A stretch of 64,000 nt of DNA. It comes from Tissierella sp. P1 (GTDB lineage Bacteria; Bacillota; Clostridia; Tissierellales; Tissierellaceae). The stretch is taken from positions 124,001 through 188,000 of the forward strand of contig NZ_NPMN01000003.1 of assembly GCF_002266425.1 (NCBI RefSeq). The letters are read 5' to 3'. Of this stretch, positions 17,686-25,550 are shown piece after piece. The notes under the pieces are model-generated. The model was not told the origin of the DNA. It did not search any database and saw only the letters and a program-made list of their open reading frames with translations. The position numbers and the translations under genes are program-made. How positions within the stretch are numbered: position 1 is the stretch's first letter; every line of letters starts with the position of its first letter.

Positions 17686-19595
17686 ATGAAACATGTAATT
17701 ATAGGAACAGCGGGTCATATAGACCATGGTAAAACAACTTTAATTAGAGCTATTACCGGAAGAAACACAGATAGACTAAAGGAAGAACAGGAAAGAGGAA
17801 TATCAATTGAACTAGGTTTCACTTACTTTGATTTACCTTCAGGGCAAAGAGCTGGAATAATAGATGTGCCAGGCCATGAAAAATTCGTAAAGAATATGCT
17901 TGCAGGGGTTATAGGTATAGATATTGTTCTATTAGTTGTGGCAGCAGATGAAGGTATAATGCCTCAGACATTGGAACATCTGCATATTTTAGACTTATTA
18001 GGAATAAAAAAGGGATTTGTTGTTCTTACAAAGTCTGATTTAGTAGATAGTGAATGGATAGATATGGTTGAAGAGGAAGTAAGGGAGGAAATAAAGGGGA
18101 CATTTCTTGAAGATACTCCTATAATAAGAGCTTCCTCTACTACTAAAATGGGGATTGAAAAGATTATCAATCTTATAGATGGATATGCAGCTGAGCTAAA
18201 GGATAGAGATGTAGATGATATGCCTAGGCTTCCAGTTGATAGAGTGTTTTCTATATCAGGTTTTGGAACTGTAGTAACAGGTACTTTATTATCTGGACAA
18301 CTTAAGATAGGAGATGAAGTTCAAGTATTTCCAGGAGATAAAAAAGCCAGAATAAGAACATTACAAGTTCATGACCAAGATGCTAGTATTGCCTATGGAG
18401 GACAAAGGGTGGCTGCTAATTTAGCAGGACTAAAAAAGGAAGATATTGATAGAGGAGATACTATAGCACCAGTTAATTCCATGAATGATACTATGATGCT
18501 TGATGTAAAGATTAAGCTTCTTAAAGATATAGATAGATATATTGATAATAGAACAAGACTAAGGCTGTATATAGCACAAAGGAAGTATTATGCCGTGTTG
18601 TTTTACTAGATAAAGAAGAAATAGGGCCTGGTGATGAAGCTTATGCGCAGCTTAGACTGGAAGAAGAGGTAGTAGCTAAGAGGGGAGATAAGTTTATCAT
18701 TAGATTTTATTCACCTATGTTTACAATAGGTGGTGGAGAGATATTAGAACCTAATCCAAAAAAGAAAAAAAGATTTGATGACAAAGCAATAAAAGAATTA
18801 GAGATTAAAGAGATGGGTTCGTCAACAGATATTATTGAAAATATTATCGAGGATAAATCAAAGGAATTTCCAACAACGAAAGAAATAGCAGTTTTTACTG
18901 CAATGTTAGAAGAAAGTATAAAGAATGAGATAAATAAACTTATAGAAAATAAAAAAGTTATATCATTTTCCCTTACTAAGGATTTGCATATAATTCATAT
19001 AAATTATTTTAATAAGGTTAAAGATAAAATCTTAGAGGAACTTAAGAATTTCCATTCTAAATATCCTTTAAGAGCAGGCATGCAAAAGGAAGAAATACGT
19101 AGTAGATTTTTAAAGAATGCAAAGCCAAAAGTAGCTGAAGCATTTATAGATTTGTTAATTGAGAAAGGATATTTAGAACAGAAACTTGAAAATATTTCAA
19201 TCAATGGATTTGAAATAAAATTCAATGATAATCAATTAAAAGTTAGCCAAGAGATTTTGAGAGGTTTCAAAGAAAATCCATATCAGCCACCAAGAAGAGA
19301 GGATTTAGAATCTATAATTGGTGAGAAGAAAGATGAAATAGAAGAAGTATTTATTTCTCTGTTGAATAATGGAGATATTATCAAATTAAATGAAGAGGTA
19401 TATATCTCTAAAGAAGCTTACGACTTAGGTTTAGATAAATTGAAAGAACACTTTACAAACAAAGATTCAATATCGATAGGTGAGTATAGAGATTTGTTAA
19501 ATACAAATAGGAAGGTAGCCCTTGCTCTTCTTGAATATTTTGATCAAATCAAAATAACAAAAAGAGATAAAGATATTAGAATTTTAAACAAATGA
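17686..19595 (+). CDS. selB: Selenocysteine-specific elongation factor SelB (frame broken by one missing base)
   Basis: SelB carries Sec-tRNA(Sec) to UGA codons by binding the SECIS hairpin. The N-terminal GTPase is intact ([25 protein letters not shown]). The frame is lost near 18572-18576. Adding one base (most simply A, giving [15 protein letters not shown]) connects to the frame that runs to 19595, for 636 aa, a full-length SelB. The C-terminal half carries the four winged-helix repeats that bind SECIS. Since selD here requires Sec decoding, a real loss of SelB would be self-defeating; sequence error is likelier. Confidence 0.93.
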
Positions 19596-19622
19596 TTAAT
19601 GCTCAAGTACAGGGGTGAGGAG

Positions 19623-20318
19623 ATGGAGAAAAAAGTACTAATCTTAGACAATGATAAATCCTTTGTGAAGGGCTTAAAATATAGCCTTGAGCAAGACGGA
19701 TATAGTATAGATATAATGCATCATGGAAAGGATGCTATAGAGAGAGTAAGTATAAATGATTATAGTTTAGTATTACTTGATCTAATATTACCAGATTCTA
19801 ATGGCTTGAATATCTGTCAAGCCATTAGAAATGTTTCTCAAGTGCCAATTATAGTAATAACTGAAAAAGATGAGGATATTAATAAGATTTTGGCACTTGA
19901 ATATGGAGCAGATGATTATATTGTTAAACCTTTTAATATCCTTGAATTAAAGGCAAGAATTAAGGCAATATTAAGAAGAGTAAACTATAAATCTGTAGAA
20001 CTTAATAATCAAGCGATAAAAATACAGGACTTCACAATAAATACTGTAGGTAGAAAAGTAAATATAAAAGATAGGAATATAAATTTAACTGGAAAAGAGT
20101 TTGATTTATTTTTTGTTCTGATTTCAAATCCCGGAAAAGTTTTTAAAAGAGAAGAACTGTTGGAACTAGTATGGGGTTATGCATACTATGGTGATCTAAG
20201 GACGGTCGATGTTCATATAAGACGAATAAGAGAAAAGATTGAAAAAGATTCATCGGATGCTGAGTATATTATGACTAAATGGGGAGTAGGCTATTATTTT
20301 AATAATTCTAAATTATAA
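19623..20318 (+). CDS. OmpR/PhoB-type response regulator, orphan
   Basis: A 231-aa two-component regulator with an N-terminal receiver domain (Asp53 in LVLLDLILPDSNG, Lys near 102 in DDYIVKPF) and a C-terminal winged-helix DNA-binding domain (LTGKEFDLFFVLISNPGKVF, DLRTVDVHIRRIREKI, GVGYYF). The acidic pocket reads L-D-N-D where most receivers have D-D, so the second acid is Asn10. No histidine kinase gene is adjacent. ATG 19623 fits AGGGGTG upstream; an earlier in-frame start at 19599 has no such site. It lies between selB and tRNA-Sec; its regulon is unknown. Confidence 0.88.
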   Translation: MEKKVLILDNDKSFVKGLKYSLEQDGYSIDIMHHGKDAIERVSINDYSLVLLDLILPDSNGLNICQAIRNVSQVPIIVITEKDEDINKILALEYGADDYIVKPFNILELKARIKAILRRVNYKSVELNNQAIKIQDFTINTVGRKVNIKDRNINLTGKEFDLFFVLISNPGKVFKREELLELVWGYAYYGDLRTVDVHIRRIREKIEKDSSDAEYIMTKWGVGYYFNNSKL

Positions 20319-20332
20319 ATTGTAAAAAATGC

Positions 20333-20361
20333 TTGAAAAAGGTCAAAATTTGTTGTATAAT
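20333..20361 (+). promoter_or_regulatory. Promoter of tRNA-Sec gene
   Basis: TTGAAA (20333-20338), 17-base spacer, TATAAT (20356-20361); start expected near 20368, 12 bases before the tRNA. Confidence 0.85.
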
Positions 20362-20379
20362 GGATTTTGTTCCTAATTT

Positions 20380-20476
20380 GGGGGTAGATGAGTCCTGGTG
20401 GGCTCTCTGGTCTTCAAAACCAGCGTGAGGGGTTAGTAGCTTCTTAGGTGGGTTCGATTCCCACATACTCCCGCCA
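20380..20476 (+). tRNA. selC: tRNA-Sec, anticodon TCA
   Basis: A 97-base tRNA with encoded CCA. It has the hallmarks of bacterial tRNA-Sec: a 6-bp D stem (GAGTCC/GGGCTC) with 4-base loop, anticodon stem CTGGT/ACCAG with loop CTTCAAA (TCA at 20414-20416), a long variable arm (TGAGGGG/CTTCTTA) and T arm GTGGG-TTCGATT-CCCAC. The acceptor stem starts GGGGGTA and ends TACTCCCG-CCA. The eighth acceptor pair is a G/A mismatch by my folding. It decodes the UGA in selD and in any selenoproteins elsewhere. Confidence 0.96.
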
Positions 20477-20485
20477 TAGTAGATT

Positions 20486-20507
20486 AGCGACTTAGGTCGC
20501 TTTTTTT
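20486..20507 (+). terminator. Terminator of tRNA-Sec
   Basis: AGCGAC (20486-20491) pairs with GTCGCT (20496-20501) over a TTAG loop, followed by seven Ts. Confidence 0.85.
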
Positions 20508-20524
20508 ATTTTTTGTTTTTGTTT

Positions 20525-20794
20525 AACCGATGAGTCAATATTAGAGCCATCATCATTGCAGAAAATAAATCTTTCATTTTGACATAGACTTCCTTGTTTT
20601 GTAATCAATTCATTTTGTTCTTCTTGATGTTTCTTTAATAATTCAATAACACTATCAGATAAAGCTAGGATTCTCGTACTATTCTCTGTCTTAGGATATT
20701 TTAAATATAATCTAATTCCAATATCTCCATTATCTCCATCTTTAATTAAGTTTATTTGTATATTGATAGTTTGTCCATAAGCCCTAAGAGTTTG
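20525..20794 (-). pseudogene. Tyrosine recombinase (phage integrase) remnant
   Basis: The minus strand encodes about 90 residues that look like the catalytic-domain middle of phage-type integrases: YPKTENSTRILALSDSVIEL, then KKHQEEQNELI, then ERFIFCNDDGSNID. In intact enzymes the equivalent region reads like P-K-T-x-x-S-x-R-x-I-x-L. The frame opens right after a TGA (20795-20797) and runs out of homology near the tRNA-Sec terminator, so the N-terminus and the C-terminal catalytic residues are missing. It lies about 50 bases from tRNA-Sec, a typical integration target, so it is probably the scar of an integrated element. Confidence 0.72.
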
Positions 20795-20822
20795 TCATTT
20801 ATGTATAATTGAACATTAAAAA

Positions 20823-20839
20823 CTGAATAATACGATATT
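20823..20839 (-). repeat. Half-copy of 45-bp palindromic repeat
   Basis: CTGAATAATACGATATT here is the exact reverse complement of 21508-21524. The pair brackets the GNAT gene at 20942-21442. Confidence 0.65.
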
Positions 20840-20941
20840 CTAAAATAGAAACTTTCTATAAAGCTATAAAAAAAATATGGTATAATTTTCTTGTTATACA
20901 GATTTGATCAGTATAATAAAATGAGTTAAGAAGGTGAAGTT

Positions 20942-21442
20942 ATGATAAGACATAGGAGAATAGATATTGTTAAAGATAGAGAAATATTGCTTGAGTTCCA
21001 TTGCGAAATAAACTATGAATGTGAATCGGATTTTGCTAAAAAAACACCATATGAAATATACTACCAAAAATGGTTGAATACTGAAAATCAGGTTGAAGAG
21101 TTTATTTCTACTCTATATAAGAGCATGGGTGACAATCGAACAATTGCAGATATATTAGAGGATGAAAATGGAATAGTACTGGGCTATATTTGGGTAACTT
21201 TCTCTGATATAAGAGATTATAATTTATCAATTGCAGAAATTAATGAAATAGCAGTCACAAAACAGTTTAGAAAATCTGGAGTTGGAACATATGCTATAGA
21301 ATATTCAGAGAAAATTGCTAAAATGAGAGGTGCAAATATTCTTCGCTCAGGTACAGGTTATGGAAATATTCCATCAAGGGAAATTCATGAACGCTGCGGA
21401 TTTAAGCCATGTAGGATTGAATATGAAAAGATACTAGACTAA
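20942..21442 (+). CDS. GNAT family N-acetyltransferase
   Basis: A 166-aa acetyltransferase of unknown substrate. The acetyl-CoA binding motif A is visible as EIAVTKQFRKSGVGTYAIEY (R-x-x-G-x-G/A form), followed by the motif B region IPSREIHERCGFKPC. AAGAAGGTGAAG precedes ATG 20942. It stands alone in the accessory stretch next to tRNA-Sec, flanked by an exact 17-bp inverted repeat. It may be cargo of the element whose integrase remnant lies just upstream. Confidence 0.85.
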   Translation: MIRHRRIDIVKDREILLEFHCEINYECESDFAKKTPYEIYYQKWLNTENQVEEFISTLYKSMGDNRTIADILEDENGIVLGYIWVTFSDIRDYNLSIAEINEIAVTKQFRKSGVGTYAIEYSEKIAKMRGANILRSGTGYGNIPSREIHERCGFKPCRIEYEKILD

Positions 21443-21490
21443 CACTTAAATCATTTCATAATATTTATATTAAATGTTATCCTTGGTAAA

Positions 21491-21547
21491 ACTAAAAATT
21501 CTATTGAAATATCGTATTATTCAGAAAAGAATTTTACGGTATTTTAT
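21491..21547 (+). repeat. Palindromic repeat copy R1 (family shared with 43303-43367)
   Basis: The segment from ATTGAAATA at 21503 to TATTTTA at about 21547 matches 43323-43367 at roughly 39 of 45 positions. It is itself an imperfect palindrome (AAATATCGTA ... TTACGGTATTT). Confidence 0.7.
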
Positions 21548-21568
21548 TGTTTATAAATACCACTTTCT

Positions 21569-21625
21569 AATGAAGTATACTCCAAAAGTTTAAATTATAG
21601 CCTAACTTTTGGAGTACACTTCATT
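21569..21625. repeat. 22-bp inverted repeat, one mismatch
   Basis: The arms 21569-21590 and 21604-21625 (core TACTCCAAAAGTT / AACTTTTGGAGTA) pair over a 13-base loop with a single mismatch. It lies just past the 3' end of the minus-strand lipoprotein gene and may terminate it, although no good T tract follows on either strand. Confidence 0.75.
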
Positions 21626-21648
21626 TACAGATGGTCATGATTTCAATA

Positions 21649-21999
21649 TTATCTAGATAAAATAGCCAAAGTGACATCATTGTCCTTATTAAAAAGAAAT
21701 ATCATTATCTCTTTATTCTCTTTTGTTGCTTCTATGAGAAGTGGCTTATTAACAAATGTTATATTCCAAGAATCATTTTCAAGTATTTTTATATATTCTT
21801 CTGTAACTTGTTCTTGAGTTGAATTCTTTACTGTGTAAAGTGTAGTGGTATATTCATTTTCTTCTTTAGCTTGATGAACGATTTCAACAAATTCCATATT
21901 AGGGTGAGTAGGTAGCGTAACTTCATTAGTATTAGGATTGTTGTTACAAGCTGTTAAAGTAAGAATACAGATAAATATTACAAAAATAAATTTTTTCAT
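21649..21999 (-). CDS. Small lipoprotein of unknown function
   Basis: A 116-aa protein starting MKKFIFVIFICILTLTAC, a clear lipobox with Cys18, followed by an Asn/Thr-rich linker. The mature part is about 95 residues with alternating strands and no motif I recognise. GGAGGTG precedes the ATG on the minus strand. It lies in the accessory stretch and is transcribed against its neighbours. The 190 bases downstream (22000-22189) hold only the next gene's signals. Confidence 0.75.
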   Translation of the reverse strand: MKKFIFVIFICILTLTACNNNPNTNEVTLPTHPNMEFVEIVHQAKEENEYTTTLYTVKNSTQEQVTEEYIKILENDSWNITFVNKPLLIEATKENKEIMIFLFNKDNDVTLAILSR

Positions 22000-22189
22000 A
22001 TTAACACCTCCAGTGTTAGTATTAGCAAAAAACTAATATTGTATGATTAAAAAGTAGATTAATGTAAAAAAATAGATATTTTTGGAGATGTAGAACGGAA
22101 AAGTTTAGCAGATATAAACACAAGTATATTTACAGCAGTAGAGGTAATAGGGAGTGTAATAATAAGATTATTTTGAAGGGGAGGTAAAA

Positions 22190-22651
22190 ATGACAGAAGT
22201 TATTGTACATGAAATGAAATATTATGGTGGAAAAGTAAATTCAGACATAGATGTAGTTAATTATAGTAATGAATATTATAATGATTATCGAAGAATTTGT
22301 TGTGATTGTTTTCGGAATCTGAGTATAGCTACAAATCAAAACCCAGATTCATTTTATACACAGGAGGAAATGAATGAAAAGAAATCTAATGTTTTTATTA
22401 TGTTTATAGATAAAGAAATGGTAGGTTCTGTTGAAATACATGAGAACATAATAGATCATTTGTTTGTTAACCCTAAATATCAAAATAAGGGATATGGAAA
22501 GAAACTCTTATTTTTTGCTATTAACCGTCTTCAGGAGGCAGGAACTGATGAAATTACTTTATTTGTTGCAGATTTGAATAAAGAAGCTGTTAAGTTATAT
22601 TTGAATAACGGATTTGAATGTATAAATACAACAATAGAAAATTGGGAGTAA
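22190..22651 (+). CDS. GNAT family N-acetyltransferase
   Basis: A 153-aa acetyltransferase. Motif A reads DHLFVNPKYQNKGYGKKLL (Q/R-x-x-G-x-G) and motif B DLNKEAVKLYLNNGFE, both standard for GNAT. It is not closely similar by eye to the GNAT at 20942, so the two are not a recent duplication. GGGGAGGTAAAA precedes ATG 22190. The substrate is unknown. Confidence 0.85.
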   Translation: MTEVIVHEMKYYGGKVNSDIDVVNYSNEYYNDYRRICCDCFRNLSIATNQNPDSFYTQEEMNEKKSNVFIMFIDKEMVGSVEIHENIIDHLFVNPKYQNKGYGKKLLFFAINRLQEAGTDEITLFVADLNKEAVKLYLNNGFECINTTIENWE

Positions 22652-23033
22652 TAAAAATAATCTGTAGCAAATTTTCTTTGCAATGTCTTTTAATTTAAAA
22701 ATTTTCGGAAAAAGAGGGAATTTTAATTTGAATATTGAACTATATATAAGTAAAGAGTAGTAAATAATAGTAGAGACCCTATTATTTATAGCTAGAGATT
22801 TATTACGTTCTTTAGGAATTATAGAATTTACGGAAGATAGAAGGGATTATATAGTTTATGTAGTAGCAAAAATTATGGCTGTTTGTCAATTGAGTTGGAG
22901 AAAGATATAACAATAGAGAAGGATCTTATTGGTCCTATTTTTGTTTTAGATGCATCTATACTGTTTATCACAAAAGTTTCATTTTTTGAATATATTGTAT
23001 GAGTAGGAAGAAACTATATTGGGAGGTTTTGTT
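22652..23033. other. Intergenic region, no clear gene
   Basis: Nothing is clearly supported except a terminator-like hairpin near 22920. One + frame (about 22764-22909) stays open for some 47 codons (containing FIARDLLRSLGIIEF) but has no start codon with a ribosome binding site; it may be a decayed gene. The last 20 bases hold the ribosome binding site of the next gene. Confidence 0.4.
22920..22946 (+). terminator. Probable terminator
   Basis: AGGATC (22920-22925) pairs with GGTCCT (22931-22936), one mismatch, followed by ATTTTTGTTTT. Confidence 0.5.
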
Positions 23034-24098
23034 ATGGCGAAAATTAGAAGGATATTTCCAGGAGGGAATACAGCAAGTGGATTCTACTCCTTACATGATA
23101 ATATAATATCTAAAGATAGGAATAGACTATATATATTTAAAGGAATGCCTGGTGGTGGTAAGTCTTCTTTAATGAGAGATTTAGGAGAAAGAATGATAAG
23201 TGAAGGCTATGATATTGAATATCATCACTGTCCATCTGATCCTAAGTCTATAGATGCTATAGTTATAGATAAGCTAAAAATATGTTTGCTAGACGGAACT
23301 GCGCCTCATACCATGGACCCAACTTATCCAGGATTAACAGATAAAATAATAGATCTAGCACAATTTATAGATGCTAATATATTAGAAAATAATAAAAAAG
23401 AAATAATTGAAGCGAAAGCAAATAATAAATATGCATATAGGAAAGCTTTTAACTATTTTAAAGCAGCAAAAATTATACTTGAAGAAATAACAGAAGATAA
23501 TAGATTGAAGTTAGATATTGAAGAAGTGAACAAAGAAAGTAAGAGATTTATAGAAAAGATTTTTCTAAAAGAAGCAAGTCAAATAGTTTCAAATGGATTT
23601 AAAGAAAGACATTTATTTTCTACAGCTTATACACCTCATGGATTTGTGGATTATACAAATACCATATTAGAATGGGTTACAGATATATATTATATCAATG
23701 GTGATATAGGTACAGGGAAATCCACTTTACTAAATAGAATATTAGAAGAGGGAAGATTAAGAAATTATGCAATAGAGATATACCATAATTCTTTGATACC
23801 AGAGAAGATTGAATCTGTATTTATTAAAGAATTAGATACAATAATAACATCAAATAAACATGGAGAACATTTTGCAAAAACTAAAATAGATTTAAATAAG
23901 TTTTTTGATAGCAGCAAAATAAATATAGAAGAATATAAAATGTTTAATTCTTTAGTAGATAAAGGGGTTAAAAGTTTAAATGGAGCAAAAGAAAATCATT
24001 TCATCTTGGAAAAGTGCTATAGACCATCTGTTGATTTTGCAGGAGTGACTAAAGTCAGAGAAGAAATATTTGATGAAATTTTAAGCTATATAAATTAA
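23034..24098 (+). CDS. ATPase with two P-loops (PRK06851-like)
   Basis: A 354-aa soluble protein with two separate Walker A motifs, GMPGGGKS (residues 37-44) and GDIGTGKS (about 223-230), so probably a tandem duplication of one P-loop domain. The N-terminus (RIFPGGNTASGFYSLHDNI) and the pairing of two P-loops match my memory of the uncharacterised PRK06851 family found in spore-forming Firmicutes. ATG 23034 sits 7 bases after GGGAGG; an upstream TTG at 23019 is not supported. Function is unknown. It converges on the alaX-type gene, sharing a long hairpin. Confidence 0.8.
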   Translation: MAKIRRIFPGGNTASGFYSLHDNIISKDRNRLYIFKGMPGGGKSSLMRDLGERMISEGYDIEYHHCPSDPKSIDAIVIDKLKICLLDGTAPHTMDPTYPGLTDKIIDLAQFIDANILENNKKEIIEAKANNKYAYRKAFNYFKAAKIILEEITEDNRLKLDIEEVNKESKRFIEKIFLKEASQIVSNGFKERHLFSTAYTPHGFVDYTNTILEWVTDIYYINGDIGTGKSTLLNRILEEGRLRNYAIEIYHNSLIPEKIESVFIKELDTIITSNKHGEHFAKTKIDLNKFFDSSKINIEEYKMFNSLVDKGVKSLNGAKENHFILEKCYRPSVDFAGVTKVREEIFDEILSYIN

Positions 24099-24140
24099 TA
24101 AGATAAGGCAGACATAAGAGTCTGCCTTATCTTATTAATT
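24093..24140. terminator. Bidirectional terminator, 21-bp perfect hairpin
   Basis: The arms 24093-24113 and 24120-24140 (inner part AAGGCAGAC / GTCTGCCTT) are perfectly complementary over a 6-base loop. The stop codons of both converging genes (24096-24098 and 24135-24137) lie inside the arms. Confidence 0.85.
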
Positions 24141-25340
24141 TAGGGATATAGAATTTTTAATCCTTTCGAGGAATTTGTTTAGTAACTTATCCAAATCTTC
24201 TAATGAGCATCCACCTTGAACTGTTTGAGAGCTGCCTCCACCTTTTATCTCGAATTCTCCAGATATTTCTTTGAGAATATCTTTAAGATTTATATTTAAA
24301 TCTTTTGATGCACTAATTAAAAATTGACCTTTATTTTCATATTTAGATCCATAAGCTTGAACAGAATCACATATATTATTTAAGTGATTTGCTATTACAT
24401 TGATTTCTTTTAAGTCTGTATCATCAAATACTTTGGTAATAAAAGGAGTATTATTTATATGAATAGAATTTCTTAGTAGTTCATCTCCTTTATACCTAAA
24501 AAGTTCACCTCGTAAGTCTTTATTCTTTTTTTCCAGTTCTTCTTTTTGATTATATAATATTTGTACTTTCTCGAAGACATCTGTATCTTTTGAAGATAGT
24601 AGAAGTCCAATATCTTTAATGATCTTATTTTTCCATCTATAATCAAATAGAGCTCTACTTCCACAAACAAATTCAATTCTGACATTGCCTTTATATTTTT
24701 CCCATTTTCGTATCTTGATAAGGCCTATTTCTCCAGTGTTTCCCAAATGAGTACCTGCACAAGGGGAAAAATCAATATTATCAATTTCTACAATACGAAT
24801 ATCAGAATTCACAGTAGGTTGTTTACGAACAGGGATTTTATTTATGTCATTTTTTTCAATATAATAAGATTTAATTTCAAAATTTGAAGATATTATTCTA
24901 TTAGCATATACTTCAATTTTTTCTGCCTCTTCTTCCGACAGTTCTGGTAGAGTAACATCAATGTATACATAATCTTGCCCTATATGAAATCCAACTGTTT
25001 CACCATTATATAATTTATAAAATGCAGCCGATAGAAGATGCTGCCCAGTATGTTGTTGCATGTTGTCTAGTCTATTTTCCCAATCTATATTTAATATCAC
25101 TTTATCACTATGAATATTTTCTTTAACTACGTGAATTATATTTGAGTCTTCTTCGTACACTTCTAATACTTGAACACCATTTATAGTTCCTTTGTCTCCT
25201 GGCTGTCCTCCAGATAGATGAGGATAAAAAATTGTTCTATTAAGCTTTATATAATACTTGCCATCTTTATAAATTTTATCAATTATCCTTGAATCAATTT
25301 CTCGTAAATAAGGATTATCCAAATAAAGTTTATGAGTCAT
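24135..25340 (-). CDS. Alanyl-tRNA editing protein (AlaX-L type with DHHA1 domain)
   Basis: A 401-aa free-standing relative of the AlaRS editing and C-terminal domains; such proteins deacylate Ser/Gly-tRNA(Ala). The zinc/editing site is visible as H-T-G-Q-H (QQHTGQHLLSA) and C-A-G-T-H (FSPCAGTHLGNTGEIG). A coiled segment (about residues 245-285) leads to a DHHA1 region with GGGSSQTVQGG. Length fits the long AlaX class. The ATG at 25340 has only a weak site (GGGAATGATGG) upstream, so the start is fairly but not fully certain. Confidence 0.9.
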   Translation of the reverse strand: MTHKLYLDNPYLREIDSRIIDKIYKDGKYYIKLNRTIFYPHLSGGQPGDKGTINGVQVLEVYEEDSNIIHVVKENIHSDKVILNIDWENRLDNMQQHTGQHLLSAAFYKLYNGETVGFHIGQDYVYIDVTLPELSEEEAEKIEVYANRIISSNFEIKSYYIEKNDINKIPVRKQPTVNSDIRIVEIDNIDFSPCAGTHLGNTGEIGLIKIRKWEKYKGNVRIEFVCGSRALFDYRWKNKIIKDIGLLLSSKDTDVFEKVQILYNQKEELEKKNKDLRGELFRYKGDELLRNSIHINNTPFITKVFDDTDLKEINVIANHLNNICDSVQAYGSKYENKGQFLISASKDLNINLKDILKEISGEFEIKGGGSSQTVQGGCSLEDLDKLLNKFLERIKNSISLN

Positions 25341-25420
25341 TTTGCCATCATTCCCTTCGATATTATATATAATATATTATCATAAAAAAATAAAAACAAT
25401 AATAAAATATTAAATTATTA

Positions 25421-25429
25421 TGTTATAAT
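25421..25429 (+). promoter_or_regulatory. Extended -10 promoter candidate for comEC operon
   Basis: TGTTATAAT (25421-25429) is an extended -10 box; no good -35 is present at the right distance. It would drive the 26-codon frame, comEC and holA. Confidence 0.45.
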
Positions 25430-25456
25430 GAGGGAAATAAGGTTTGAGGTGATATT

Positions 25457-25537
25457 ATGCCTGATGGTAGTATGTTAGTTCTTTTAGGATTAATACTTAT
25501 GATTTGGAGTTTAAATAGAATGCATAGAAAAAAGTAA
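25457..25537 (+). CDS. Tiny membrane peptide (26 aa) ahead of comEC
   Basis: ATG 25457, preceded at 5 bases by GAGGTG (25446-25451), opens a 26-codon frame. It encodes a short acidic start, a hydrophobic stretch (MLVLLGLILMIWSL) and a basic end (NRMHRKK), the layout of a single-pass membrane peptide. It ends 13 bases before comEC. It could be a real small protein or a leader peptide coupling translation into comEC. Confidence 0.5.
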   Translation: MPDGSMLVLLGLILMIWSLNRMHRKK

Positions 25538-25550
25538 ATTGGAGGGTCCT

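Noticed and set aside
18717..19595. A separate SelB C-terminal protein starting at ATG 18717
   Set aside because: There is no ribosome binding site before it, and SelB sequence continues upstream in the same frame to the break near 18573.
22764..22909. Short + strand frame of about 47 codons
   Set aside because: No start codon with a ribosome binding site and no recognisable motif; mentioned only as part of the intergenic region.
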